Shown: positions 24,805 through 35,860, counted from the first letter of the stretch. The stretch is 55,916 bases of DNA from an uncultured Paludibacter sp. (GCA_900498215.1 LR026962.1:2170037-2225952), one strand, 5' to 3'. Notes: generated by a model from the sequence alone, not told the origin. A program made the numbers and translations.

Positions 24805-26145
24805 ATGATGAAGAAAAACATAGTTCATATAATTATAATTTTCGTTTTCAGTATCAGCCAATTTTCTGTTTCGGCTCAAACCGTAGAACAATTAAAGAAA
24901 GAGCGAAAGCAAATTCAGAAAAAACTGGAACAAACAAGCAAAATATTAAGGGAAACTCAAAAAAACGAAAAACAATCGATTAAAAAACTCAATGTTTTAA
25001 AACAAGGCGTGATTGAGAGAAAAGCATTGATAAACAATTATAATTCGGAAATAAATATTTTAGAGAATAAAATTACCAAATTATCCTCAGAACAAGCCGC
25101 ACTCGAAAAAGAACTTGCAAAACTGAAAAAAGATTACACACGGCTTATTCAAAAAGCGCAAATAAACAAAAACGTATATTCAAAACTGATGTTTATACTT
25201 TCTGCCGATAATTTTGATCAAAGTATACGCAGAATGCGTTACTTACACGAATTTACCGCTTATGAAAAACAACAAGGAAACAAAATAAAAGAAATTCAGA
25301 AAAAATTAGAACAAAAAACCGATAGTCTCGGACAACATAAATTATCGAAAGTACAAGCCGTACAAGCTAAAAAAGCTGAAACTACAAAATTACAAAAAGA
25401 CCAAAAAAACGAACAAATTGTGTTAACCGGTTTGCAGAAAAAAGAAAAAAATCTCTCATCGGAATATCAGAGGAATCAACGCAAAGTAAACGAAATAAAT
25501 GCCAAAATAGAACGAATTATTGCCGAAGAAATTCGTAAAGCAGAAGAACGTAAGAGAGCGGAAGAAGCTCGCCAGAAAAAACTTGCAGAACAAAGACGCA
25601 AAGAAGCAGAAAGATCAAAAGAAACCGGAAAAACCACTAAAACATCTTCAGAAGTTGCTGTGAAAGAAGAAAAAGAACCAACTTTGCCTGCTTATGAAAT
25701 TTCTAAAGAAACGCGTGAAGAAAATTTGCTTTCGGGAAATTTTGAACGCAACCGCGGTCGTCTTCCTTGGCCTGTAGATAGAGGTTCGGTAAGCGGACAT
25801 TTTGGAGTTCAACCGCATCCCGTGCTTAAACAAGTAACCGTAAACAATAAAGGTACGTATTTTCAATCGCCGTCCGGAACAAACGCACGTGCTGTTTACG
25901 ATGGTTTAGTTACATCTGTGTTCAGCATTCCCGGCGGAGGAAACGCCGTTATCGTTCAACACGGAAATTATAGAAGCGTTTATGGAAATTTGTCCAGTGT
26001 TTATGTTAAAATGAACCAAAAAGTATCAACAAAACAACCTATCGGAAGAATTTATTCTGATGATGAAACCGGAAAAACCGAATTGTATTTTCAAATTTGG
26101 CAAGGGCGCCAACTCTTAAATCCTGAAGGTTGGATTACGCGATAA
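24805..26145 (+). CDS. EnvC-like coiled-coil protein with degenerate LytM (M23) domain
   Basis: 446 aa with a signal peptide (about 1-25, ends FSVSAQ), a long Lys/Glu/Gln-rich coiled coil (about 26-275) and a C-terminal LytM domain (about 318-446). Zn ligands of active M23 enzymes are missing: the HxxxD site reads NNKGTYF, the YAHL site reads VYGNL, and the HFE site reads YFQ; only VQHG keeps its His. This is the pattern of EnvC/NlpD activators, which switch on murein amidases during division rather than cutting themselves. It starts 19 bp after the DUF4292 gene; the ATG at 24808 is an alternative start. Confidence 0.88.
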   Translation: MMKKNIVHIIIIFVFSISQFSVSAQTVEQLKKERKQIQKKLEQTSKILRETQKNEKQSIKKLNVLKQGVIERKALINNYNSEINILENKITKLSSEQAALEKELAKLKKDYTRLIQKAQINKNVYSKLMFILSADNFDQSIRRMRYLHEFTAYEKQQGNKIKEIQKKLEQKTDSLGQHKLSKVQAVQAKKAETTKLQKDQKNEQIVLTGLQKKEKNLSSEYQRNQRKVNEINAKIERIIAEEIRKAEERKRAEEARQKKLAEQRRKEAERSKETGKTTKTSSEVAVKEEKEPTLPAYEISKETREENLLSGNFERNRGRLPWPVDRGSVSGHFGVQPHPVLKQVTVNNKGTYFQSPSGTNARAVYDGLVTSVFSIPGGGNAVIVQHGNYRSVYGNLSSVYVKMNQKVSTKQPIGRIYSDDETGKTELYFQIWQGRQLLNPEGWITR

Positions 26146-26202
26146 TGATTCATTGAAAATTATTTTAAAAGAAAAATCTGTAATATAGAATTTTATTGAT
26201 AT

Positions 26203-28083
26203 ATGGAAGAAGTAAAAGATTTGACCGCTGTTGAAGTTAATTATGGCGATGGAAACATTGTAACGTTGGAAGGATTGGAACACGTTCGTCGCCGTCCAGG
26301 GATGTATATCGGAAAATTGGGAGACGGTACGCATTCCGACGATGGAATTTATGTGCTTTTGAAAGAGGTGATTGATAATTCCATAGATGAATACCGAATG
26401 GGATTTGGTAAAAGTATCGACATAAAAATAGAAGAAGGCATAGTTTCCGTGCGCGATTACGGGCGTGGAATTCCTTTGAACAGTATTGTAAAAGCTGTTT
26501 CTATAATGAACACGGGAGGAAAATTTGATTCTCAAGCATTCAAAAAATCGGTAGGATTAAACGGTGTGGGAACAAAAGCTGTAAATGCACTTTCCTCAAA
26601 CTTTACCGTTCAAAGTTTCCGTGATGGGAAATGTCGTCGCGCTTATTTTGAAAAAGGCATTTTAATTAATGAAGAAAATTTAGCGGATACGAAAGAAAGC
26701 AATGGAACGCTTGTAATTTTTGAGCCGGACAAAACAATGTTTCCGAATTACACTTACAACGATGAATTTGTGGAAACAATGCTTCGCAATTTTGCTTATT
26801 TAAACACCGGGCTTACTATTGCTTACAACGGCAAAAAAATTCTTTCTAAAAACGGATTAACCGATTTGCTGAATGAAAATATGACAGCAGAACCGCTTTA
26901 TCCGATTATTCATTTAAAAGGTGAAGATATTGAAATTGCTTTCACTCACAGCGATCAATACGGAGAAGAATATTATTCGTTTGTGAACGGACAACACACC
27001 ACGCAAGGAGGAACTCACCAAAGTGCATTTCGTGAAGCAGTTGCGCGCACTATTAAAGAGTTTTACAACAAAAATATGGAGCTTACCGATATCCGTAATG
27101 GGATTATTGCAGCAGTTGCCATTGGTGTTGAAGAGCCGGTTTTTGAAAGCCAGACAAAAACAAAACTTGGCTCGCGCGATATTTCAAAAGAGGGCATTAC
27201 GGTAAATAAATTTGTATCTGATTTTGTAAAAAAAGAATTGGATAATTATTTACATCGCAGCAGTGAAACTGCCGATATTTTGTATCAAAAAATTCTTGAA
27301 TCGGAAAAAGAACGAAAAGCTATTGCCGGAGTTACAAAAATTGCTCGCGAGCGTGCTAAAAAAGTAAATCTTCACAATAAAAAACTTCGCGATTGTCGTT
27401 TCCATTTCAACGATACGCTTACAAAAGACGAAGCAAAAAACGAAGCCATTGCAAACACCTCCATTTTTATTACTGAGGGAGATTCTGCGAGCGGTTCCAT
27501 TACAAAAAGTCGCGATGTAAACACACAAGCGGTATTTAGTTTGCGCGGAAAACCACTCAACACTTATGGTTTGACAAAAAAAATTGTGTACGAAAACGAA
27601 GAATTTAATTTGCTCCAAGCTGCTTTGAATATAGAAGAGGGTATTGAAGGATTACGTTATAACAAAGTAATTGTAGCTACTGATGCCGATGTGGATGGAA
27701 TGCATATTCGCCTGTTGTTAATTACTTTTTTCTTACAATATTTTCCCGATTTAATTAAAAAAGGACACGTTTATATTCTTCAAACGCCTCTTTTCCGTGT
27801 GCGAAATAAAAAAGAAACCGTTTATTGCTATTCGGAAGAAGAAAGATTGAACGCCATTGCACGTTTGGGAGCAAATCCCGAAATAACACGCTTCAAAGGA
27901 TTAGGAGAAATTTCACCCGATGAGTTCAAGCATTTCATAGGAAAAGACATTCGTTTGGATCAGGTAACATTGAAAAAAGAAGATGCTGTAAGTGATTTAC
28001 TCGAATTTTATATGGGTAAAAACACTTCAGAACGTCAAAATTTTATTATAGATAATTTGGTATTGGAAGAAGATGAGGCGTGA
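26203..28083 (+). CDS. parE: DNA topoisomerase IV subunit B
   Basis: 626 aa type IIA topoisomerase ATPase subunit. GHKL ATPase motif [10 protein letters not shown] (catalytic Glu/Asn 55-59), ATP-lid [13 protein letters not shown], and TOPRIM motifs EGDSA (E425) and DADVD (494-498). It decatenates chromosomes with ParC. I call ParE over GyrB from its length, [14 protein letters not shown] and the N-terminal [16 protein letters not shown]; parC is not adjacent. Confidence 0.9.
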   Translation: MEEVKDLTAVEVNYGDGNIVTLEGLEHVRRRPGMYIGKLGDGTHSDDGIYVLLKEVIDNSIDEYRMGFGKSIDIKIEEGIVSVRDYGRGIPLNSIVKAVSIMNTGGKFDSQAFKKSVGLNGVGTKAVNALSSNFTVQSFRDGKCRRAYFEKGILINEENLADTKESNGTLVIFEPDKTMFPNYTYNDEFVETMLRNFAYLNTGLTIAYNGKKILSKNGLTDLLNENMTAEPLYPIIHLKGEDIEIAFTHSDQYGEEYYSFVNGQHTTQGGTHQSAFREAVARTIKEFYNKNMELTDIRNGIIAAVAIGVEEPVFESQTKTKLGSRDISKEGITVNKFVSDFVKKELDNYLHRSSETADILYQKILESEKERKAIAGVTKIARERAKKVNLHNKKLRDCRFHFNDTLTKDEAKNEAIANTSIFITEGDSASGSITKSRDVNTQAVFSLRGKPLNTYGLTKKIVYENEEFNLLQAALNIEEGIEGLRYNKVIVATDADVDGMHIRLLLITFFLQYFPDLIKKGHVYILQTPLFRVRNKKETVYCYSEEERLNAIARLGANPEITRFKGLGEISPDEFKHFIGKDIRLDQVTLKKEDAVSDLLEFYMGKNTSERQNFIIDNLVLEEDEA

Positions 28084-28123
28084 TTTTTAACTTTAAATTT
28101 CGATTGTTTTAAAGTCTGTCCTT

Positions 28124-30085
28124 ATGAGAAAAATTACACTTTTTATCGTTTCCTTTATTGTATTTTTCTATACAATGCAAGGACAAATTCCTTTCAGTAG
28201 AGGAGTGAATCTTACGGGATGGTTTCAAACTTCAAATGCTCGTCAAATTCAGTTTTCAAAATATACAAAAAAGGACTTTCAAAACATCAAAAGTTTAGGT
28301 TGTGATGTTATCCGTCTTCCAATAAATTTATTTGGAATGACTTCCGGAAATCCTGATTACACTTTAGATCCTCTTTTTTTAGAATTTTTAGATGAAGCTG
28401 TTAATTGGGCTGAAGAATTACAAATGCACTTAATACTTGACAATCATTCTACAGATGATTTGGCAAGTAAAAATCCCGATTTAGAATCAATTTTAGTAAA
28501 AGTTTGGACTCAAATGGCTGAACATTTCAGCAATCGCTCACAGTACATTTCTTTTGAAATAATGAATGAACCCAATGGAATCACGACACAAACTTGGGGT
28601 GAAATTCAACAAAAAGCAATAAACGCTATCAGAGCTTCAGATAAAAGTCATTTTATTATTGTAGGAGGAGCAAGCTGGAACACTTATAGCGAGTTAAGTT
28701 CTCTGCCATATTATACTGACACAAAACTGATTTATACTTTCCATTTTTACGACCCATTTGTTTTTACGCATCAAGGAGCAACCTGGAGTTCTCCTTCAAT
28801 GGCATCATTAGCCAATGTTCCTTTTCCTTATAATGCTTCCACAATGCCTTCGACACCGTCTGATCTTGTCGGAACTTGGATAGAAAGCGCACTTAATAAT
28901 TACAAATACGATGGAAATGTTGCAAAAGTAAAATCATTAATCGATCTTGCTGTCAATTTCAAGACAGCAAGAAATGCCAATGTTTATTGTGGGGAATTTG
29001 GTGTTTATATCCCAAATTCTAACGATGCCGATAGAGTTTTTTGGTACAGCGAAGTTCGTAAATATTTGGAAGAAAAAGGTATTCCTTGGACAACGTGGGA
29101 TTTTCAAAATGGTTTTGGATTATTCCAAAAAGGTTCAAATGAATTGTTTGATTACGATGTAAATATTCCGCTCATTAATGCGCTTGGATTAAATTCTCCG
29201 CCACAAAAAACCTATACTCTGCGCCCTGATTCTGTAGGATTTCCTATTTATACAGATTTTATAGGTGAAAAAATACTTGAATCAAGTAATTTGAATGGAG
29301 GAAGTATCGATTTTTATTCATCAGAAAATCCAAACAATGGAAAAAGATGTTTACTTTGGCGAGATTGTAACCAATATGGAACGGTTGGATTTGACTTTCA
29401 GCCGGACAAAGATTTAAGCCAGCTACGTGGAAATACCTATGCTTTAAGTCTGCTTGTGAGAGGGAATTCATCAAATACATCTTTTGATTTGCGTTTTATT
29501 GATACCAAAACAGGAAGCGCCGATCATCCTTGGAGAATGAATTATACAATAAACGACAGTAAAATTACTTGGGATAATAAATGGCATAAACTTTATATTC
29601 CTCTCACAAATTTTTACGAGGGAGGTTCTTGGGATACAGGAAACTGGTATAATCCAATTGGAGCTTTTGACTGGAAAGCTGTGGATAGATTTGAAATTGT
29701 TTCGGAACAGGGTTCATTATCAGGAAAAAAACTTTGGTTTGACAATATTCAAATTGCCAATATGGATACAGCAAAAATATATGAAAATTCTTCAGGGATT
29801 TCTATTCTTTCACAAAAAAATACAAATTTAAGTATCTCTCCTAATCCTGTTATCAATAATGCGGAGATAAGCTATACTATTTATAAAAATGAGGATATTG
29901 ATATTTCCATTTATAATCTATCAGGGCAAAAGATAGAAACAATCATCAATAAGACCCAAAATGCAGGCACATATACTGTGGATTGGAATAGGACAAACAC
30001 TTCAAAATCGTTGAAATCAGGAGTATATATTTGTTGTTTAAAGACAAAAAATCAAAATATCTCCATAAAATTAATTTTGATTTAA
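28124..30085 (+). CDS. Secreted GH5 endoglucanase with carbohydrate-binding module and T9SS sorting domain
   Basis: 653 aa. Signal peptide 1-20. GH5 domain about 22-355: GVNLTGWF, the acid/base E149 in EIMNEPNG, HFYDPFVFTHQG and nucleophile E291 in YCGEFGVY. Residues about 365-550 form a beta-sandwich ending in KKLWFDNIQIAN, like CBM11/CBM30-type modules. The C-terminus (SISPNPVINNAEISY ... KSGVYICCL) is a type A T9SS domain. Likely an extracellular beta-glucanase; GH5 also includes mannanases and xyloglucanases, so the substrate is not certain. It ends 7 bp before tadA. Confidence 0.9.
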   Translation: MRKITLFIVSFIVFFYTMQGQIPFSRGVNLTGWFQTSNARQIQFSKYTKKDFQNIKSLGCDVIRLPINLFGMTSGNPDYTLDPLFLEFLDEAVNWAEELQMHLILDNHSTDDLASKNPDLESILVKVWTQMAEHFSNRSQYISFEIMNEPNGITTQTWGEIQQKAINAIRASDKSHFIIVGGASWNTYSELSSLPYYTDTKLIYTFHFYDPFVFTHQGATWSSPSMASLANVPFPYNASTMPSTPSDLVGTWIESALNNYKYDGNVAKVKSLIDLAVNFKTARNANVYCGEFGVYIPNSNDADRVFWYSEVRKYLEEKGIPWTTWDFQNGFGLFQKGSNELFDYDVNIPLINALGLNSPPQKTYTLRPDSVGFPIYTDFIGEKILESSNLNGGSIDFYSSENPNNGKRCLLWRDCNQYGTVGFDFQPDKDLSQLRGNTYALSLLVRGNSSNTSFDLRFIDTKTGSADHPWRMNYTINDSKITWDNKWHKLYIPLTNFYEGGSWDTGNWYNPIGAFDWKAVDRFEIVSEQGSLSGKKLWFDNIQIANMDTAKIYENSSGISILSQKNTNLSISPNPVINNAEISYTIYKNEDIDISIYNLSGQKIETIINKTQNAGTYTVDWNRTNTSKSLKSGVYICCLKTKNQNISIKLILI

Positions 30086-30092
30086 ATATTTA

Positions 30093-30542
30093 ATGGACAC
30101 AGCTCATATTCAATATATGCGCCAAGCTCTTTTGGAAGCTCACAAAGCCCTTGAAAAAGACGAAGTTCCTATAGGAGTTGTTGTTGTTTGTCAGGATAGA
30201 ATCATTGCCCGCGGACATAATCTTACCGAAACGCTCAACGATGTTACCGCTCACGCCGAAATGCAAGCCATTACCGCCGCTGCAAATTTCCTTGGAGGAA
30301 AATATCTTATCGATTGCACACTTTATGTTACAGTTGAACCTTGTGTAATGTGTGCAGGAGCGCTCGCTTGGTCACAAATAAGCAAAATTGTTTATGGCGC
30401 ACCTGATGAAAAAAGAGGTTTTTCTCGTTTTGCACCCAATGCTTTACATCCAAAAACAGAAGTTGTATGCGGAATTTTGGAAGATGAATGCAAGCAATTG
30501 ATGAAGAATTTTTTTAAAGGGAAAAGACGGATAACAATCTAA
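30093..30542 (+). CDS. tadA: tRNA-specific adenosine deaminase
   Basis: 149 aa. It deaminates A34 to inosine in tRNA-Arg(ACG). Zn-site motifs HAEMQAI (H54, E56) and PCVMCAGA (C84, C87) are complete, and GAPDEKRGF is the usual TadA loop. The C-terminus CKQLMKNFFKGKR is typical. It is probably transcribed with the GH5 gene by proximity only. Confidence 0.94.
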   Translation: MDTAHIQYMRQALLEAHKALEKDEVPIGVVVVCQDRIIARGHNLTETLNDVTAHAEMQAITAAANFLGGKYLIDCTLYVTVEPCVMCAGALAWSQISKIVYGAPDEKRGFSRFAPNALHPKTEVVCGILEDECKQLMKNFFKGKRRITI

Positions 30543-30654
30543 TAATCTTTCTTTTAGTTAATTCCTTTTTTATATTTTTTCAAAAAACCTCTATCATATT
30601 TAAAATTTTCCTGTTAAATTCGTTATTTTTATTAATTTATATTAAAAAAATACA

Positions 30655-30663
30655 TATATTTGC
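30655..30663 (+). promoter_or_regulatory. -7 promoter element for susC-susD
   Basis: TATATTTGC, a perfect match. The predicted start near 30670 leaves a leader of about 66 nt. The 193-bp gap before susC is very AT-rich; no anti-sigma or two-component regulator gene lies next to it. Confidence 0.65.
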
Positions 30664-30735
30664 TGCCTAATAATATTTTTTAAATATACAATGCCTTTTA
30701 AAAATCTATTTATTAATATTTAAAGTGGTAAATCT

Positions 30736-33700
30736 ATGAAAAACAAAATCAAATTACTCTTGTTCCTGTTTTTTGTCGGTTCAGGAATACTCTTTGCACA
30801 GTCTCCTCTAAAGGGAACTGTTACGGACGAAAACGGAGAACCAATTGTTGGAGCTTCAGTTTTAATAAAAGGGACTTCGCAAGGTACAGCAACAGATGCC
30901 GAGGGTAAATTTACCCTAACGGTTCCTGCTGGGAGCAAGTATCTTATTATATCGTACGTTGGAATGGAGATACAGGAAATCCCTATCGTTTCTAATCCAC
31001 GGGTTGTTTTAGTTAATAAGGGTTCACAATTAGATGAAGTTGTTGTAACAGCATTGGGTATAAAAAAAGACCGCAAGGCTTTGGGGTATGCTGTTGAAGA
31101 TGTAAAATCGGAAGAGTTGATGCGTAACAAGCAAGTGAATGTTATAAACTCGCTCTCTGGTAAAATTGCCGGTGTAAATGTAACGCAGTCCTCAGGCGCT
31201 GCCGGTAGTGGTTCGCAGATTATTTTACGGGGTGGTACTTCTGCTAGCGAAACTCGTGATAATCAACCTCTCTTTGTGGTTGACGGCGTTATTTATGATA
31301 ACTCATCATCGGTGGTAGGAAACTCGGCGTTTGACGGAGCCGGATCAAGTTCGTCCACTATGTCTAATCGCGTGATGGATATCAACCCAGAAGATATAGA
31401 AAACATATCAGTGTTGAAAGGTCCTGCCGCTTCCGCGCTTTACGGTTCGCGGGCTTCTGCCGGTGTTATTCTTATTACTACTAAAAAGGGAAAGGAAGGA
31501 GCTGTAGAAGTAAACTTTTCGACTAAATACATCTCTTCGTGGGCAAAATATCTGCCGGAAACCCAGACAAAATATAAAAGAGGTTATATGGAAGACCAAT
31601 ATGATTCTGGCGGAAACTATACCGGTACCATATTCAATAATTTTTCCTATAATTCATGGGGAGAAAAGATGAGTGCGTCAGATCTTGTGTATGATAACAT
31701 TGGTAATTTCTATCAGAATGGAGGTATCTACGATACAAATCTTAGTGTATCCGGCGGAACAAAGAACAGTAATTTTTATTTATCCGGTTCTTATTACGAT
31801 CAGGGTGGTATTATCCCTACTACCGGTTATACTAAATCCACGCTCCGTTTTAATGGCGAGCAAAGATATGGTATCTTCACTTTTAGTGCTAATGCCGCCT
31901 ATTCCGATGCCGCTACACAAAAAACCCTTACTTCTGCTGCACTTTATAATTCTCAAGGTACTGGAGCGCTTTACGCAGTTAACACATGGTCCCCAAGTGA
32001 CGATATGAGTCATTATCTCAACGAAGACGGAACGCGTTATCGTATGTTTGGTGACTTACTCGACCCTTGGGATGAACGTGATAATCCATATTGGATAATC
32101 AACAAAAACAAATTATACGATTCAACCGAACGTTTTACCGGCAACTTTAATGTGAAAGCTGATATCACAAAATGGTGGTGGATAGCTTACCGAATGGGTG
32201 TTGACTCTTATACAACAGAAAACCATACCCGAATAGCTCCTGAAGGTGCTGTCAAATTGGAATGGCAAAATGGTATGATGAGTGATAATACATTACGCTT
32301 CAAGTATCTGTCAACCAATTTGATGACTAATCTTAATAAAAAACTTGGCGATTTCGATCTTAATTTAATGTTGGGAACATCAACTGATAACACTCATACA
32401 AATACACATTATGAGATGGCATGGAATTTTCAGGTGCCGAACTTTTACGCTACCGATAACGCTACATCTGATAATCGAAACTTCAAAACTTATCTATCGG
32501 ATAAGCGATTGGTTGGCGTGTTTGGAGAGTTTCGAGCAGATTGGAGAAACGCTATATTTTTTACAGTAACTGGCAGAAATGACTGGACTTCTACGCTCCC
32601 TATTGAGAACCGTTCTTATTTTTATCCTTCATTCAACGGAAGTGTGGTATTTACTGAATTTTTGCCGAAAATGTCTTGGTTAAATTTTGGTAAAGTACGT
32701 GTTTCTGGAGCAAGGGTAGGTAAAGATACCGGCCCTTATGAAACAAATACTGCTCTTTGGCCTGTAGCTACTTATATTGGTGGTAAAGTGGGAGTAGGCA
32801 ACAGTTGGACACGCGGTAATCCATACATTAAACCTGAGATGACAGAATCAACAGAACTTGGCTTGGAATTGCGTTTTCTCGATAATCGTCTGAAGATGGA
32901 TGTGGCTTACTATACAAACAACTCTTATAATCAGATTCTTTCACCACGTGGACCTCAATCTACTGGTTATATTTTTACTTCTATTAATGCCGGTAATGTT
33001 TATAACAAAGGAATGGAATTGGCAATTAGCGCCACACCAGTTCAAAATAAGGTTTGGAGTTGGGAAACGAGCATCAATATAGCAGGAAACCGTGGTACAA
33101 TGGACGGACTACTTCCTGGCATGGACATTATGTATGTAACAGATGTTCAATACGGTAATGCCAAAGCAGCTTCTTTCTCAGGTGGCGATTTTATGGCCAT
33201 CTCCGGTTCTCAATATTTACGTACTACAGATGGAGAAATCATTCTTGACAAAAATGGTATGCCTACTTATGATAAAAGTACGGCACACCAAGTTGGGAAT
33301 CGTGAACCTAAGTTGACCGGAGGTTGGAACAATACTATATCCTACAAAAACTTTACATTCAACATGTTGTGGGAATTCCGTGTTGGAGGAGACGTGTTTA
33401 ATGGAACAAAATACGCTATGACTCAAACCGGTACAAGCAAGTTCTCGGGAGATGTTCGAGATCATCTCGTTATTGATGGGGTTGAAAATGTAGGTACTGC
33501 TGATGCACCTGTGTATGAAGTACGTCATTATGAATGGTTTGCTGATCAGGCTTATGATTTCAACGGTGTCAGGATGAGTGGCGCAAACATAATAAAAGGT
33601 TACTATACCGGATATTACAATTATGAAACCGCAAATTACATTACCAAAGTTAATTCGCTCCGTTTACGCACTGTTTCCGTGAGCTATGATATACCTCGTA

Positions 33701-33903
33701 CATTCCTCGACAAGTTGAAGGTTATTAAACGTGCTTCTCTTTCTGCATCAGCTAATAACCTTTTATTGTTTACCAATTACGAAGGAGATCCTGAAGTTGC
33801 TGCTGCAGGTTCAGGGCGCGGAGGTTCATCTTCAGTAGGGTTCGATTATTGCGGTGTACCTGCGACTCAAAGCGTATCCTTTGGAATGAATATAACTTTC
33901 TAA
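30736..33903 (+). CDS. SusC/RagA-type TonB-dependent outer membrane transporter
   Basis: 1055 aa. Signal peptide 1-21, then a carboxypeptidase-regulatory-like domain (about 24-95, GTVTDENGEPIVGASVLIKG), a TonB box DEVVVTALG near 100-108, the plug (PLFVVDGVIYDN; VLKGPAASALYGSRASAGVI) and a large barrel ending with an aromatic (FGMNITF). It imports glycans with its SusD lid using TonB energy. No N-terminal signalling extension (STN) is present, so it is not a FecA-like anti-sigma partner. Confidence 0.95.
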   Translation: MKNKIKLLLFLFFVGSGILFAQSPLKGTVTDENGEPIVGASVLIKGTSQGTATDAEGKFTLTVPAGSKYLIISYVGMEIQEIPIVSNPRVVLVNKGSQLDEVVVTALGIKKDRKALGYAVEDVKSEELMRNKQVNVINSLSGKIAGVNVTQSSGAAGSGSQIILRGGTSASETRDNQPLFVVDGVIYDNSSSVVGNSAFDGAGSSSSTMSNRVMDINPEDIENISVLKGPAASALYGSRASAGVILITTKKGKEGAVEVNFSTKYISSWAKYLPETQTKYKRGYMEDQYDSGGNYTGTIFNNFSYNSWGEKMSASDLVYDNIGNFYQNGGIYDTNLSVSGGTKNSNFYLSGSYYDQGGIIPTTGYTKSTLRFNGEQRYGIFTFSANAAYSDAATQKTLTSAALYNSQGTGALYAVNTWSPSDDMSHYLNEDGTRYRMFGDLLDPWDERDNPYWIINKNKLYDSTERFTGNFNVKADITKWWWIAYRMGVDSYTTENHTRIAPEGAVKLEWQNGMMSDNTLRFKYLSTNLMTNLNKKLGDFDLNLMLGTSTDNTHTNTHYEMAWNFQVPNFYATDNATSDNRNFKTYLSDKRLVGVFGEFRADWRNAIFFTVTGRNDWTSTLPIENRSYFYPSFNGSVVFTEFLPKMSWLNFGKVRVSGARVGKDTGPYETNTALWPVATYIGGKVGVGNSWTRGNPYIKPEMTESTELGLELRFLDNRLKMDVAYYTNNSYNQILSPRGPQSTGYIFTSINAGNVYNKGMELAISATPVQNKVWSWETSINIAGNRGTMDGLLPGMDIMYVTDVQYGNAKAASFSGGDFMAISGSQYLRTTDGEIILDKNGMPTYDKSTAHQVGNREPKLTGGWNNTISYKNFTFNMLWEFRVGGDVFNGTKYAMTQTGTSKFSGDVRDHLVIDGVENVGTADAPVYEVRHYEWFADQAYDFNGVRMSGANIIKGYYTGYYNYETANYITKVNSLRLRTVSVSYDIPRTFLDKLKVIKRASLSASANNLLLFTNYEGDPEVAAAGSGRGGSSSVGFDYCGVPATQSVSFGMNITF

Positions 33904-33938
33904 AATATTTTGCAAAACAACATAAATTTTATATTAGT

Positions 33939-35783
33939 ATGAAAAATATAATAAAATCAATAATAATAAGTCTTATAGGTGTGTTTTCCTTTACATCCTG
34001 TAGTGATTGGCTGGATGTAAATGTTGATCCGAATACACCTACAGACCAGAGTGCAACGATAGAAAACCGTTTGCCACATATTCAATTCTACGCAAATGAC
34101 GCTTATCAGTTTGCAAGTATGCGTACATTTATGGCAATGGGTGATATGACAATGAACAGCCGTACTTCTACTTATGGTTATGCTGCACAATGGCAGGTTT
34201 CCACATCTTGGGTTACAACACCTTACCAGTGGTTTTTTGTTGGTGCAGGCTCCAATCTTCAGATACTATATGATAAAGCTATGGAACAGGAAGCATGGTA
34301 TTATGCCGCTGCTTCACGCCTGATACATGCATATGGTTATATGTTGATGACTGATCTATACGGTGAAATGCCTTATACAGAGGGACTTGGCTCGAGCTCA
34401 ACTCCCAAATATGATAATGGTAAGACCATTTACCTGGGTTGTCTTACTGAGATAGATGAAGCTATTGAACTGTTACAAAAAACTCAGGCACCAAATGTTC
34501 CCGCACTTTCGTTAGGAGATACTTGGGCTAATGGAGACGTAAGCAAGTGGTTAAAAATGGCTTATCTGCTGAAAGCGCGCTGGATTAATAAATTAAGTAA
34601 GAAACAGCCCGGAAGTTATAAGGAAGGCAAGTGGGATGCTGATGAAATTCTGTCATGTTTGGATAAAGCGCAACAAAGCAATGCGGATGATGTTATTTAC
34701 GACCATACAGATGATTATGGACCGTCACGCGATGTGCTCGGTTGGAATGAACCTGTTGATTATTCTCCTATGTACTCCGTGCTGGGTATGAACTCTAATT
34801 ATTATGTTACTCAGATGATGATTGATAATTTTAGTAATTTTGCTGGTTCCGGAATAGAAGACCCGCGCGCGGATCACGTAATTCCTTGGGCATACTCAAT
34901 AAAGGGTGCGGACTCACCGACAGGTTTGAAATGGGTTGGTAATTGGCGACGTACTGCTGGTATTGATATGCATACTTTAGTTCGCCTTCAGAAGCACCCA
35001 TACACAACCTCGTACGATGCAAGTAAAGGCGGTTGGTATGTCAATACCACAGATGCCTCTCTTAAAGGAGACACTATTTATGTACAGGCAACTTGTGGTT
35101 CTAAAGGTTATGGTGGTTTCAGTAGTTTGTTGTATGAAAAAGTTAAAGGTGATGCTAAATCCCGTCAGTCTGGTATTTTCTATGCACGTCCTTCTTCTCC
35201 GACCTGGATTGCAACTTATCACGAAGCTTGCTTTATCAGAGCAGAGGTGAAGTTTAAGCAAGGAGATAAGGTTGCTGCTTTTAACGCATATAAGGATGGT
35301 ATCAGAGCTAATATGGAATTGATGAATCAGAAACTAAATGTCTGGGTGGGCGAAGATTCCAATTTAGCAGATTGTCCATCATTTACTCCAATGAAACAAA
35401 GTGATATGGATAATTATATTGCCAATGCAATTGGCACCGAAAGTAATATCACTTTGGCTAAAATTATGACTCAAAAGCGTATGGCAATGTTATGGTCATT
35501 AGAGGTCTATAATGATATGCGTCGCTATGATTACGATTCTAATGTATTTTTGAATTGGCAAATTCCCGCCGAGTATTATCAAAACACTGCTGCTCAAAAG
35601 AATATTCCATTAGGTAAGCAGCTCCGACGTTGGCAACAATGTTCGCATGAACTCAATTATAACGCTGCTAACTTGCAAGCAATTGGAGCCGAAGTTCCCG
35701 GAGCGAATATGTCAAGTGAAGCATGGAATAAGGATGACGCTGTGTGGTCAATCAATGTATGGTGGGATTCTGACCAACAATAG
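33939..35783 (+). CDS. SusD/RagB-type surface glycan-binding lipoprotein
   Basis: 614 aa from the ATG at 33939; an earlier in-frame start lies inside susC and is rejected because only the 33939 start gives a lipoprotein signal (SFTSC, Cys21). The body matches the SusD-like_2 group (LMTDLYGEMPYTEGL; YHEACFIRAEVKFKQGD; KRMAMLWSLEVYNDMRRYD). It captures oligosaccharide at the cell surface and forms the lid on SusC. It lies 35 bp after susC and is followed by a strong terminator, so the operon is just susCD. Confidence 0.94.
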   Translation: MKNIIKSIIISLIGVFSFTSCSDWLDVNVDPNTPTDQSATIENRLPHIQFYANDAYQFASMRTFMAMGDMTMNSRTSTYGYAAQWQVSTSWVTTPYQWFFVGAGSNLQILYDKAMEQEAWYYAAASRLIHAYGYMLMTDLYGEMPYTEGLGSSSTPKYDNGKTIYLGCLTEIDEAIELLQKTQAPNVPALSLGDTWANGDVSKWLKMAYLLKARWINKLSKKQPGSYKEGKWDADEILSCLDKAQQSNADDVIYDHTDDYGPSRDVLGWNEPVDYSPMYSVLGMNSNYYVTQMMIDNFSNFAGSGIEDPRADHVIPWAYSIKGADSPTGLKWVGNWRRTAGIDMHTLVRLQKHPYTTSYDASKGGWYVNTTDASLKGDTIYVQATCGSKGYGGFSSLLYEKVKGDAKSRQSGIFYARPSSPTWIATYHEACFIRAEVKFKQGDKVAAFNAYKDGIRANMELMNQKLNVWVGEDSNLADCPSFTPMKQSDMDNYIANAIGTESNITLAKIMTQKRMAMLWSLEVYNDMRRYDYDSNVFLNWQIPAEYYQNTAAQKNIPLGKQLRRWQQCSHELNYNAANLQAIGAEVPGANMSSEAWNKDDAVWSINVWWDSDQQ

Positions 35784-35806
35784 AAATAAAAAATTTTATT
35801 TTATTA

Positions 35807-35843
35807 AACATAAGAAGTTTACTTAAACTTCTTATGTTTTTTT
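35807..35843 (+). terminator. Rho-independent terminator after susCD
   Basis: AACATAAGAAGTTT, loop ACTT, AAACTTCTTATGTT, then a T-run. Perfect 14-bp stem. Confidence 0.9.
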
Positions 35844-35860
35844 ATTACTGATGTGATACT

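Noticed and set aside
26203-28083. Calling this gene gyrB
   Set aside because: Length and several segments fit ParE better; a genome-wide check for a second type IIA B subunit would settle it.
33849-33938. N-terminal extension of SusD overlapping susC
   Set aside because: It hides the lipobox; the ATG at 33939 gives a proper lipoprotein signal.
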